The position numbers and the translations under genes were made by a program. The notes beneath the pieces are model-generated. The model worked only from the letters and a program-made list of their open reading frames with translations, had not been told where the DNA came from and ran no database searches. This document shows positions 34,414 to 42,776 of a stretch of DNA of 64,000 nucleotides, in pieces; position 1 is the first letter of the stretch; the number at the start of each line of letters is the position of its first letter. The DNA is from Streptomyces roseofulvus (lineage in GTDB: Bacteria > Actinomycetota > Actinomycetes > Streptomycetales > Streptomycetaceae), in NCBI RefSeq assembly GCF_039534915.1, contig NZ_BAAAWE010000001.1, positions 2,604,001 to 2,668,000 on the forward strand, given 5' to 3'.

Positions 34414-35436
34414 TCAGACCTCGCGGGCGGCCGACGTGGAGCTCATGTCGGGGTAGCGGTCGCCCGCCACCAGGCCCGCGAGGGGTTCGAGGGCGGCGAG
34501 CTCGGCGTCGGTGAGGGTGATGCGGGTGGCGGCGGCGTTCTCCGCCAGCCGGGACCGCTTGCGGGTGCCGGGGATGGGGACGACCGTCAGCCCGTGGACG
34601 GCGGCGCGCTGCTGCACCCAGGCGAGGGCGATCTGCGCGGGCGTCGCCCCGTGCGCGGCGGCGATCTTCCGGACCGGGTCGAGGAGGGCCGCGTTCCGCT
34701 CGGCGTTCTCGCCGGTGAAGCGGGGCTGGAAGCGGCGGAAGTCGCTCGGCGACAGGTCCTTGCCGGCGTCGGCGAAGGCGCCGGTGAGGAAGCCGCGGCC
34801 GAGCGGCGAGTACGGCACGAAGGTGACGCCCAACTCGGCGGCGGCGGCCACGGCGGAGCGCTCCACGTCCCGGGAGAAGAGCGACCACTCCGACTGGAGG
34901 GCGGTGATCGGGTGGACGGCGTGCGCCTCGCGCAGCTCCGGTCCGGTGACCTCGCTCAGCCCGAGGTGGCGCACCTTGCCCTCGGCGACCAGCTCGGCCA
35001 TCGCGCCGACGGACTCGGCGAACGGCACGGACGGGTCGCGCCGGTGCATGTAGTAGAGGTCGATGGTGTCGGTGCCGAGGCGGCGCAGGCTGCCCTCGAC
35101 GGACTTCCGGATGTAGGCGCGGTCGTTGCGGACGCCGCGGTGGGCGGGCCGCTCGGGGTCGCGCTCGATGGCGAACTTGGTGGCGAGGACGATCTCGTCC
35201 CGGTGGGCGGCGACGAAGGGGGCGAGGAACTCCTCGTTGGCCCCGTTGCCGTAGATGTCGGCGGTGTCGATCAGGGTGACGCCGGCCTCCAGGGCCGCGT
35301 CGAGGGTGTCCCGGGCGGCGGCCTCGTCGGTGTCGCCGTAGAACTCGCTGATGCCCATGGCGCCGAAGCCCTGGACGCCGACCTCGGGGCCGTCCTGGCC
35401 GGGGCCGAGGCGTACGGTGTCGATCCTGTCGGTCAT
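34414..35436 (-). CDS. Aldo/keto reductase
   Basis: A 340-residue TIM-barrel NADPH oxidoreductase. The catalytic tetrad is visible as LIDTADIYGNG (Asp, Tyr), LATKFAIE (Lys) and DLYYMHRRD (His). The cofactor end is PIPGTRKRSRLAEN. The ATG at 35436 overlaps the MerR stop by ATGA, so regulator and enzyme are coupled. Substrates are probably aldehydes or ketones. Confidence 0.93.
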   Translation of the reverse strand: MTDRIDTVRLGPGQDGPEVGVQGFGAMGISEFYGDTDEAAARDTLDAALEAGVTLIDTADIYGNGANEEFLAPFVAAHRDEIVLATKFAIERDPERPAHRGVRNDRAYIRKSVEGSLRRLGTDTIDLYYMHRRDPSVPFAESVGAMAELVAEGKVRHLGLSEVTGPELREAHAVHPITALQSEWSLFSRDVERSAVAAAAELGVTFVPYSPLGRGFLTGAFADAGKDLSPSDFRRFQPRFTGENAERNAALLDPVRKIAAAHGATPAQIALAWVQQRAAVHGLTVVPIPGTRKRSRLAENAAATRITLTDAELAALEPLAGLVAGDRYPDMSSTSAAREV

Positions 35437-35852
35437 GAGGAAGTGCCTCCGCAGATGGTGCCGTAGTGGTCGATCTTGAGGTCGAGCACGGCGAGCGTGG
35501 ACTGGAGCTCGGCGATCCGGGACCGCACGTCCCGGCGGGTGGCCTCCAGGAGGGCCCGGCGCTCCGCGTGGGTGTGGGCGCCCTCGCGGACCAGCTCCGC
35601 GTACCGGACCATGTCCGCGACCGGCATCCCGGTGAGCCTCAGCTTGCCGACGAACTCCAGCCAGTCCAGGTCCCGTTCGGTGAAGCGGCGCTGCCCGGTG
35701 TGCGACCGGTCGACGTGCGGCATCAGGCCGATCCGCTCGTACCAGCGCAGGGTGTGCGCGGTGAGCCCGGTCAGGGCGGCGACCTCGCTGATCGTGTAGC
35801 GGTCCTTCCGTCGGGACCCGGTCGTGCTCTCGACGCTCTCGATCACGCTCAT
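35433..35852 (-). CDS. MerR-family regulator
   Basis: A 139-residue protein. The N-terminal HTH is YTISEVAALTGLTAHTLRWYERIGLMP, then RRFTERDLDWLEFVGKLRLTGMPV. The C-terminal coiled coil lacks a heavy-metal Cys pattern, so it resembles the aldo/keto-reductase-linked MerR group that senses organic stress. It lies upstream of and coupled to the reductase, and likely acts on the palindrome at 35870-35885. Confidence 0.92.
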   Translation of the reverse strand: MSVIESVESTTGSRRKDRYTISEVAALTGLTAHTLRWYERIGLMPHVDRSHTGQRRFTERDLDWLEFVGKLRLTGMPVADMVRYAELVREGAHTHAERRALLEATRRDVRSRIAELQSTLAVLDLKIDHYGTICGGTSS

Positions 35853-35869
35853 GCCCCCACGCTAAGAGG

Positions 35870-35885
35870 TTGGAGTGCACTCCAA
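35870..35885. promoter_or_regulatory. MerR operator palindrome TTGGAGTGCACTCCAA
   Basis: A perfect 16-bp palindrome in the 51-bp gap between the MerR gene (minus) and the serine hydrolase gene (plus). It overlaps the promoter areas of both; a TAGGCT -10 for the plus gene starts 6 bp after it. Confidence 0.75.
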
Positions 35886-35903
35886 GCAAGTAGGCTCGGA
35901 GCC

Positions 35904-36734
35904 ATGCAGAGCAGCAGCGTGCCGAGTCTGGCGGCGATCGAGAACTGGCCCGTCCCCACCGCGGCGGCGGCCGTGGTCCGTGCGGACGGCACGGTGGCCG
36001 GGAGCCACGGGCCGACCGGGCACCGCTTCCCGCTCGCCTCGGTGACCAAGCCGCTGGCGGCGTACGCGGTGCTCGTCGCGTACGAGGAGGGGGCGATCGA
36101 CCTCGACGAGCCGGCCGGGCCCGAGGGCTCGACCGTGCGGCACCTGCTCGCCCACACCTCCGGGCTCGCCTTCGACGAGAACCGGGTCCAGGCCGCGCCG
36201 GGCACCCGCCGGATCTACTCCAACACCGGCTTCGAGGTCCTCGGCGACCTGGTCGCCAAGGCCACCGACATCCCCTTCGCGGACTACCTCCACCAGGCGG
36301 TCCTGGAGCCGCTGGGCATGACGAGCACGACGCTCGACGGCTCGCCCGCCAAGGACGCGGTGTCGACCGTGGACGACCTGGTGCGGTTCGCGGCCGAGGT
36401 GCAGGCGCCCCGGCTGCTCGACGCCCGCACGGTGCTGGACGCGATGACGGTGACGTACCCCGGCCTGACCGGCATCCTGCCCGGTTACGGGCACCAGCGG
36501 CCCAACGACTGGGGGCTCGGCTTCGAGATCCGGGGCGCCAAGGCCCCGCACTGGACCGGCACCACGTCCTCGCCGCGCACCTTCGGCCACTTCGGCCAGT
36601 CCGGCACCTTCCTGTGGATCGACCCGGACGCGCGGGCCGCCTGTGTGGCGCTCACGGACCGGGCCTTCGGGCCGTGGGCCGTCGAGGCGTGGACCCCCTT
36701 CACGGACGCCGTCCTCGCCGACCTGCGCCGCTGA
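35904..36734 (+). CDS. Serine hydrolase (beta-lactamase/PBP-like fold)
   Basis: A 276-residue protein with all three active-site motifs of the serine penicillin-binding fold: SVTK (Ser-x-x-Lys, ~residue 47), YSN (in RRIYSNTGFE), and HFGQSGT near the C-terminus. No signal peptide, so probably a cytoplasmic esterase-type member. ATG 35904 is 7 nt after TAGGCT at 35891-35896, so leaderless, and the MerR palindrome lies in its -35 area. Confidence 0.9.
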   Translation: MQSSSVPSLAAIENWPVPTAAAAVVRADGTVAGSHGPTGHRFPLASVTKPLAAYAVLVAYEEGAIDLDEPAGPEGSTVRHLLAHTSGLAFDENRVQAAPGTRRIYSNTGFEVLGDLVAKATDIPFADYLHQAVLEPLGMTSTTLDGSPAKDAVSTVDDLVRFAAEVQAPRLLDARTVLDAMTVTYPGLTGILPGYGHQRPNDWGLGFEIRGAKAPHWTGTTSSPRTFGHFGQSGTFLWIDPDARAACVALTDRAFGPWAVEAWTPFTDAVLADLRR

Positions 36735-36762
36735 CGCGACGCCTTCCCCCGGGTCTCCGGCC

Positions 36763-37377
36763 TCAGCGGGCCGCGTCCTCGCAGGTCGTGGCCGGACGGG
36801 TGCCGTCGGGGCCTTCGACGGTCACCGGGGCCGCGCCGGAGCGGTCCACGGCGTGGGCGGCCGTGCACACCAGCTGGACGACCGCGCCCGGCGACAGCTC
36901 CCGCGCCGCGAAGGGGGTCCGGACCCGGATCCCGCCCGCGGGCTCGGACTCGACGCGGATCGGCTCGCCGCTCTCGGGCAGCTCGGTGGTGAGGCCGGCC
37001 CGGACCTCGCCGCCGCCGGGTCCGGCGAGCAGCTCGGCGAGCACCTTCATGACGGCGGGAGAGGAACCGTACGGGGGCTCGGCGTCGGACCCCGAGCCGG
37101 ATCCGCCCGTGGCGGAGGACATCTCGCCCGCCTCATGGCCGACCTCCGGCCAGGTCCGCTGGGGGCGGGGGAACGAGGTGATGTCGGGGTCCCGTGACAC
37201 CGGCATCGGCATCCCGTCGGGGCCGAGGAAGTAGAGCAGTCTCCGGCTCTCGGGGTCCGGCCGGACGACGACGGTCGGCGCCTCGCCCGCCTCCACGACC
37301 TCGCTGCCCTGGATGCCGCAGCCGGCGACCAGCGGCAGCGCGGCGAGCAGCGCGCCCCATGCGGGCCGGCGCCTCAC
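36763..37377 (-). CDS. Lipoprotein coupled to a two-component system
   Basis: A 204-residue lipoprotein: signal WGALLAALPLVAGC with lipobox Cys ~20. The mature part has a Ser/Gly linker then a beta-rich domain (SSPAVMKVLAELLAGPGGGEVRAGL) reminiscent of GerMN-type modules. Its GTG overlaps the kinase stop by GTGA, so it is the third gene of a coupled RR-HK-lipoprotein operon. By analogy with lipoproteins in other Streptomyces envelope systems (CseA) it might modulate the kinase; that is inference. Confidence 0.8.
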   Translation of the reverse strand: MRRRPAWGALLAALPLVAGCGIQGSEVVEAGEAPTVVVRPDPESRRLLYFLGPDGMPMPVSRDPDITSFPRPQRTWPEVGHEAGEMSSATGGSGSGSDAEPPYGSSPAVMKVLAELLAGPGGGEVRAGLTTELPESGEPIRVESEPAGGIRVRTPFAARELSPGAVVQLVCTAAHAVDRSGAAPVTVEGPDGTRPATTCEDAAR

Positions 37378-39008
37378 AGCGGGATCCTGACCGTGAAGAC
37401 GGCGCCGCCGGCCGGGTGGTTGGCGGCCTCGACGGTGCCGCCGTGCAGACGGACGTTCTCCTGGGTGATCGCCAGGCCGAGGCCGCTGCCGGCGGAGCGG
37501 GCGCGGGCCGGGTCGGCCTTGTAGAAGCGCTCGAAGACGTGCGGCAGGACGTCCGGGTGGATGCCGGGGCCCCGGTCGGAGACCTGGACGACGAGCATGG
37601 ACCCGCCGTCGGCGTACACCCGGACGGTGACGGGCGCGCGGCCGTGCCGCAGCGCGTTCCCGACCAGGTTGGCGACGACGACGTCGAAGCGGCGGGGGTC
37701 GAGCCGGGCCCTGATCCCCTCGTCGAGGAGCGCGTGGACCTGCTCGGGGTCTCTCCAGTGCCGGCTGCCGAGGGTCTTGCGGACGCAGTCGGCGACGTCG
37801 ACCTCGTCGGTGTGGAGCTCGGCGGCGCGGGCGTCGAAGCGGGAGATCTCCATCAGGTCCTCGACGAGCACGGCGAGTTTGACGGTCTCGGCGCTGATCA
37901 GCCGGACGGCGCGGGCCGTGTCGCTGTCCAGGGCCTCGGCGTCCTCGTCGAGGACCTCGGTGACGGCGAGCATCCCGGCGAGCGGGGTGCGCAGTTCGTG
38001 CGAGACGTCGGAGGCGAAGCGGCGGGCGCGGGCCTCGGCGCGGCGCAGCTCGGTGACAGAGCGCTCCAGTTCGGCGGCGGACTCGTTGAAGGTGCGGGCC
38101 AGGTCGGCGAGTTCGTCGCTGCCCTTGGCGTGGATGCGGGTGTCGAGGCGGCCGCGGCCCATGCTGTGGGCGGCGTGGCGCAGTTCGCGGACCGGGCGGA
38201 GGACGCCCCGGGCGGCGAGCAGCGCCGGGATCAGGGCGATGGCGAGGGCGGGCAGGGCGCCGTCCCGGGCGGCGGTGACCATGGCCTCGACGTTGGCCTC
38301 CTCCTCGTCCAGTTCCATGACGGCGTAGACGACGAGGCCGGTGGGCTGGGGGGTCTCGTCCTTCGCGCTGAGGAAGACGGCGGGGACGGCCATCGTCAGA
38401 TAGGTGGTGCCTCCCTTGACCACCCGCTGGAAGGCTGTGTGCGGGGTGCCCTCCCGGCTGTGGGCGCGGGCCCTCAGCTCCGGGGTGAGGACGGAGGACT
38501 CGGGGCGGTCGGTGGAGGAGACGCGGAGGGCGCCGTACTCGGCGTAGACCCGCCAGGTGCGGGGTTTGCCCTGGCGGGCGATGCTCTGCAGGGTGTCGCG
38601 GAGCATGTCCTCGTCGGGAGGCAGCTCGATGTTGAGGGCGTCGACCTGCTGGCGGAAGGCGGAGACGGCGGTGTTCTGCGTCTGCTCCAGGATGGCGCTG
38701 CGGGCGGCCCGGTAGGTGAGGGCGGCGGTGGTGCCGCAGCCGACGGCAGCGACGAGCAGGAACGCGAACACCAGCCGCGTCCGCAGCCCGAACGGCCGGG
38801 GCCTGCGCCCCCGCATCCGGGCCCGGCGGCCGCGCGAGGGGCCGTGCTCCGGCCGGCGGCCGGTCTCCGGGGCCGTGTCGTACGCGGGCCTGGCGGCGGG
38901 TGCGGACGCCGACGGCCCGGATGTGCGCGCCGACGGCCCGGGGGCGGCGGCGGCCGGTCCGGGCTCGCGCTCCGTGCCCGGCTCCTCACCGGGTACGCAG
39001 GTCTTCAC
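37374..39008 (-). CDS. Sensor histidine kinase (OmpR-partner type)
   Basis: A 544-residue kinase from GTG 39008, overlapping the regulator stop (GTGA); an internal ATG near residue 65 would drop a Pro/Ala-rich cytoplasmic tail. Membrane helices at ~75-97 and ~250-268 bracket an extracellular sensor of ~150 residues. HAMP ~265-320. Phospho-acceptor FASDVSHELRTPLAG (His ~337). N box NLVGNALRHG and GSGLGLAI complete the ATPase. Part of a coupled envelope-sensing operon. Confidence 0.92.
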   Translation of the reverse strand: MKTCVPGEEPGTEREPGPAAAAPGPSARTSGPSASAPAARPAYDTAPETGRRPEHGPSRGRRARMRGRRPRPFGLRTRLVFAFLLVAAVGCGTTAALTYRAARSAILEQTQNTAVSAFRQQVDALNIELPPDEDMLRDTLQSIARQGKPRTWRVYAEYGALRVSSTDRPESSVLTPELRARAHSREGTPHTAFQRVVKGGTTYLTMAVPAVFLSAKDETPQPTGLVVYAVMELDEEEANVEAMVTAARDGALPALAIALIPALLAARGVLRPVRELRHAAHSMGRGRLDTRIHAKGSDELADLARTFNESAAELERSVTELRRAEARARRFASDVSHELRTPLAGMLAVTEVLDEDAEALDSDTARAVRLISAETVKLAVLVEDLMEISRFDARAAELHTDEVDVADCVRKTLGSRHWRDPEQVHALLDEGIRARLDPRRFDVVVANLVGNALRHGRAPVTVRVYADGGSMLVVQVSDRGPGIHPDVLPHVFERFYKADPARARSAGSGLGLAITQENVRLHGGTVEAANHPAGGAVFTVRIPL

Positions 39009-39688
39009 AGCGGGCCGAAGCGGTAGCCGAAGCCCCGCAGGGTCTGGATGTAGCGGGGGTCGCCGGGGGTGTCCTCGATCTTGGCGCGGAGGCGTCGCAC
39101 ACAGGCGTCCACCAGCCGCGCGTCCCCGTGGTAGTTGTGCTCCCAGACGTGCTCCAGGAGCTGCTGGCGGCTGAAGACCTGCTCGGGGGCGGCGGTGAGG
39201 TGGAGCAGCAGCTTGAGCTCGGAGGGGGCGAGGGCGAGCCGTTCGCCGTTCTTGGCGACGGTGAGGCCGACCCGGTCGACGGCGAGGGCGCCGTGGTGCT
39301 CGACGGCGGGGCGGCCGCCGCCGGGCTCCTCGATGCGGCGCAGCACGGCCCGGATGCGGGCCTCGATGACCTCGGTGCGGGCGGGTTTGACGATGTAGTC
39401 GTCGGCGCCCGCCTCCAGGCCGATGACGACGTCGAAGTCGTCGCCGCGGGCGGTGAGCATGATGATCGGGAGCTGGCTGTTCTCGCGGACCCGGTTGCAG
39501 ACCTGCACGCCGTTCATGCCGGGCAGCATGAGGTCGAGCAGCAGCAGGTCGGGGCGGAACTCGCCGAGGGCGGCGAGCCCGGCCTCCCCGGTGGCGGCCG
39601 TGCGGACCTCGTGCCCGCGGCGCCGGAGCCCGAGCTCGACGCCTTCGCGGACCGAGGGGTCGTCTTCGATGAGGAGCACGCGAGGCAT
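39005..39688 (-). CDS. OmpR/PhoB-type response regulator
   Basis: A 227-residue regulator. Receiver: VLLIEDDPSVREG, LLLLDLMLPGMNG (phospho-Asp ~51), IIMLTARGDD, and YIVKPAR (Lys). Winged helix: LAPSELKLLLHLTAAPEQVFSRQQLL then DARLVDACVRRLRAKIED and TLRGFGYRFGPL. First gene of the operon with the kinase and lipoprotein. It resembles AfsQ1-like regulators but I do not claim orthology. Confidence 0.93.
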   Translation of the reverse strand: MPRVLLIEDDPSVREGVELGLRRRGHEVRTAATGEAGLAALGEFRPDLLLLDLMLPGMNGVQVCNRVRENSQLPIIMLTARGDDFDVVIGLEAGADDYIVKPARTEVIEARIRAVLRRIEEPGGGRPAVEHHGALAVDRVGLTVAKNGERLALAPSELKLLLHLTAAPEQVFSRQQLLEHVWEHNYHGDARLVDACVRRLRAKIEDTPGDPRYIQTLRGFGYRFGPL

Positions 39689-39737
39689 TCGTGGAGTATC
39701 CCAAGGTCGGTGGCGGGCCCCGCGGGGCCCCCGGTGG

Positions 39738-41366
39738 TCAGGCCCGGCGGGTGAGCCGGGCCGCGGCGCCGGTGAGGAGGGCGGAGACCTCGGTGAGGCG
39801 CAGCGGCCGGGCGAGGGCGGCGAAGGCGCCGAGGACGGTGACCGCGCCGGCGAGAGCGGAGACGACGGCGCCGGCGGGGGCGGTTCCGTCGGCGACGAAG
39901 AGGCCGTAGCCGGCGGCGGGGACGGCGGCGATCAGCAGCCGGCCGAGGCCCCTGCCGTCCTCGCCGTCGGCGGCGGGCAGGCGGCGCCGGAGGACGTGGG
40001 CGGTGAGTGCCCAGCCCGCCCAGAGGGCGAGCGAGTAGCCGGCGGCCATGCCGGTGACGATCCAGCGGGTGGGCAGCCAGTGGTACGCGGCGAGGGAGAG
40101 CAGCGCGTTGAGGCCGGCGATCACCAGGTTGAGCAGGAAGGGGGTGCGGGTGTCGCGGAGCGCGTAGAAGGCGCGGGTGCAGACGTACTGGCCGGAGAGG
40201 GCGACGAGGCCGGGGGCGAGGGCCGTCAGGGTCCAGGCCATGGCGCGGACGTCGGCGGCGTCGGTCGCGCCGTACCCGAAGACCAGCGACATCAGCGGGA
40301 CGGCGAGGGCGAGGAGGGCGCAGGCGGCGGGGACGACGGCGGCCGCGGTGGTGCGCTGGGCGTAGCCGACGTCGCGGCGGACGGCGGCGAGGTCGCCGTC
40401 GGCGGCGGCGCCGCTCATGCGCGGCATGAGGGCGGTGACCAGGGAGACGGTGACGATGCCGTGCGGGACGGCCCACAGCAGGTAGGCGTTGTTGTACGCG
40501 GCGAGGCCGGCGCCGCCGGTGTCCGCGTCCGTGCCGGCGGAGGTGGCGACCCAGGTGGTGACCCAGTAGGCGGCCTGGTTGGTGAGGACGAGCAGGACGA
40601 GCCAGCCGGCGGCGCGCAGCGGGGCGGTGAGGCCGCTGCCGCGCCAGTCGAAGCGGGGCCGGAAGCGGAAGCGGGCGGCGCGCAGCGAGGGCAGCAGGGC
40701 GAGGGCCTGGGCGGCGATGCCGGCGGTGGTGCCCCAGCCGAGGAGCGCGGTCTCGCCGGCGGTGAGCTCGCCGCCGTCGCTCACGGCGAGGAAGAGGCCG
40801 AAGACGGCGACGACCACGACGTTGTTGAGGACCGGCGTCCACATCATGGCGCCGAACCGGCCGCGGGCGTTGAGGACCTGCCCGAGGAGGGTGAAGAGGC
40901 CGAGGAAGAGGATCTGCGGGAGGCACGCGCGCGTGAACGCGATCGTGAGGTCCCGCTGGCCGCCCTCGTAGTCGGTGTACGCGTCGACGAGGGCGGGCGC
41001 GGCGAGGACCGCACCGGCCGTGAGGACGGTGAGGGCGAGGGCGCAGAGGGTGAGGAGGCGGTCGGTGTAGGCGGCGCCGCCGTCCTCGTGCTCCTTGGCG
41101 GCCTTGACCAGTTCGGGGACGAAGACGGCGTTGAGGGCGCCGCCGAGGAGGAGCATGTAGACGATGGTGGGGACGGAGTTGCCCACCGCGTAGCCGTCGG
41201 CGGCCAGGCCCGCGCCGAGGGCGGCGGCGACGACGGCGGCGCGGACGAAGCCGGTGGCCCGGGAGACGATCGAGCCGGCCGCCATGACGGCGCCGCTGCG
41301 CAGCGCGGACGGCTTCTTCTCCGGTGCTTCGGGACCGGTCGGGCCTGCGGTGAGCGTGGTCGTCAT
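39738..41366 (-). CDS. murJ: MurJ/MviN-family lipid II flippase
   Basis: A 542-residue, 14-helix protein of the MviN/MurJ (MOP exporter) family. Landmarks: SRATGFVRAAVVAAALG in helix 1-2, LNAVFVPEL, GQVLNARGRFGAMMWTPVLNN, and LPTRWIVTGMAAGYSLA. It flips the lipid-linked peptidoglycan precursor outward. Actinomycetes often carry several MurJ paralogues, and this one lacks the long C-terminal cytoplasmic kinase-like region seen in some. Its ATG overlaps the FemX-like stop (ATGA), so bridge formation and flipping genes are coupled. Confidence 0.9.
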   Translation of the reverse strand: MTTTLTAGPTGPEAPEKKPSALRSGAVMAAGSIVSRATGFVRAAVVAAALGAGLAADGYAVGNSVPTIVYMLLLGGALNAVFVPELVKAAKEHEDGGAAYTDRLLTLCALALTVLTAGAVLAAPALVDAYTDYEGGQRDLTIAFTRACLPQILFLGLFTLLGQVLNARGRFGAMMWTPVLNNVVVVAVFGLFLAVSDGGELTAGETALLGWGTTAGIAAQALALLPSLRAARFRFRPRFDWRGSGLTAPLRAAGWLVLLVLTNQAAYWVTTWVATSAGTDADTGGAGLAAYNNAYLLWAVPHGIVTVSLVTALMPRMSGAAADGDLAAVRRDVGYAQRTTAAAVVPAACALLALAVPLMSLVFGYGATDAADVRAMAWTLTALAPGLVALSGQYVCTRAFYALRDTRTPFLLNLVIAGLNALLSLAAYHWLPTRWIVTGMAAGYSLALWAGWALTAHVLRRRLPAADGEDGRGLGRLLIAAVPAAGYGLFVADGTAPAGAVVSALAGAVTVLGAFAALARPLRLTEVSALLTGAAARLTRRA

Positions 41367-42565
41367 CGGCGGGCCAGGTAGGCCTGGAAGGCGCGGTACA
41401 GCGCCTGGTTGGTCGTGCCGTGCATCGGTGTCTCCCACTCCCCCAGCGTCTCGACGACCTGTCCGCCCGTGCCGAGCTTCCAGCGCAGCAGCCCGTGGCC
41501 GCGGTCGTCCGGATCGAGGGTGGAGGGTACCCCGCGCAGGTCGTAGACATCGGCCCCGAGGGCGTGGGCGTCGAGCAGCATCCGCCACTGGAGGGCGTTG
41601 GAGGGGCGGACCTCGCGGCGGTGGTCGGCGGAGGCACCGGTCTGGTACCAGACCCGACGGCCGACGGTGATCATGGTGTGGGCGGCGAGGATCTCGCCCT
41701 CGTGGCGGGCGAGGTAGAGCTTCATCCGGCCGGGGTGTTCGGCGTTGAGGACGGCGTACTGGCGCTCGTAGTAGGCGAGGGAGCGGCCGAGCCGGAAGCC
41801 GTCGCGTTCCTCGGTGATCCTCAGGAGGCGGTGGAACTCGGGCAGGTCGGCGGCGGAGCCGACGGTGATCTCGACGCCGGACTTGCGGGCCTTGCGGACG
41901 TTGCGCCGCCACTCCTGGTTGAGTCCGGACCACAGGTCGTCGGGGGTGCGGCCGGTGAGCGGGACCTGGAAGACGTGGCGGGGCTGGGCGTCGGCGCCGT
42001 CCTCGGAGTCGCCGCCGCAGCGCTTCCAGCCGCGGGCGCGGAGCCGTTCGGCGACGGCGGTGCCGAGCGGGTCGACCTCGTCGGCGAGGACGTCGCCGAG
42101 CCGGCGGCCGGGCCCGGTGGCGGCCTTGACGGTGGCGGCGGTCCAGCGGCGGTGGGCGGGCCCGGGCCCGATGCGTACGGCGAAGGCGCCGGAGGCCTTG
42201 AGGTGGGCGAGGAGCGGGTCGAGCCAGCGGTCGAGGCCGGGGTCGGCCCAGTCGGCGACCGGCCCCTCGGGGAGGTAGGCGAAGTGCTTGCGGGTGCCGG
42301 GGAAGGCGCGCAGCAGGACCAGGGCGACGCCGGTCAGTTCCCCCGACTCGGTTCCCCAGCCGAGGAGTTGGTGGCTCCAGCCGTCCTTCACCTGGGCCCA
42401 GGCGGGGAGCTGGAGGAAGCTGGGGCCGTCCGGTCCCGTGGCGCGGGACGCGAGGAAGGCGCGGTACACCTCGGGGGTCACGGGTCCGAGCCGGACCGGG
42501 CCTGCGGGCGGCGCGGCGGCGGGGCGGCGCTTCGCGGGTGCGGGCGTCACGAGCAGCGCTGACAC
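41363..42565 (-). CDS. FemX-like peptidoglycan bridge aminoacyltransferase
   Basis: A 400-residue protein of the FemABX family with paired GNAT folds. Recognisable parts: RATGPDGPSFLQLPAWAQVK, LNQEWRRNVRKARKSGVEI, LLRITEERDGF and the end GLLRWKLGTGGQVVETLGEWE. It adds a (probably glycine) residue to the lipid II stem from aminoacyl-tRNA. GTG 42565 has AAGGAGG ~8 nt upstream; the longer frame to 42610 is not needed. Translationally coupled to the MurJ gene. Confidence 0.88.
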   Translation of the reverse strand: MSALLVTPAPAKRRPAAAPPAGPVRLGPVTPEVYRAFLASRATGPDGPSFLQLPAWAQVKDGWSHQLLGWGTESGELTGVALVLLRAFPGTRKHFAYLPEGPVADWADPGLDRWLDPLLAHLKASGAFAVRIGPGPAHRRWTAATVKAATGPGRRLGDVLADEVDPLGTAVAERLRARGWKRCGGDSEDGADAQPRHVFQVPLTGRTPDDLWSGLNQEWRRNVRKARKSGVEITVGSAADLPEFHRLLRITEERDGFRLGRSLAYYERQYAVLNAEHPGRMKLYLARHEGEILAAHTMITVGRRVWYQTGASADHRREVRPSNALQWRMLLDAHALGADVYDLRGVPSTLDPDDRGHGLLRWKLGTGGQVVETLGEWETPMHGTTNQALYRAFQAYLARR

Positions 42566-42776
42566 AACGGGAGCCTCCTTGGTTCGGCCGCTCCGGGTGG
42601 CGCGGCGCACAGCAGGCTCACAGCCGGATGAGACCGGTCCGCGCGGCGTGTGTGACGGGACGATGACCGTTCTTCACCAGCCCCCGTCACATGGGCCCCG
42701 GGCCGGGCGGAGGCCGGTGGCGGCGGCCTAGAGTCCGGACATCCCACCCTTCTCTCCCCTCTCCAGGAGGTGCTCC

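Noticed and set aside
37194..39026. 610-residue plus-strand frame opposite the kinase
   Set aside because: Gly/Asp/Val-rich shadow of the histidine kinase; no start signal or domain.
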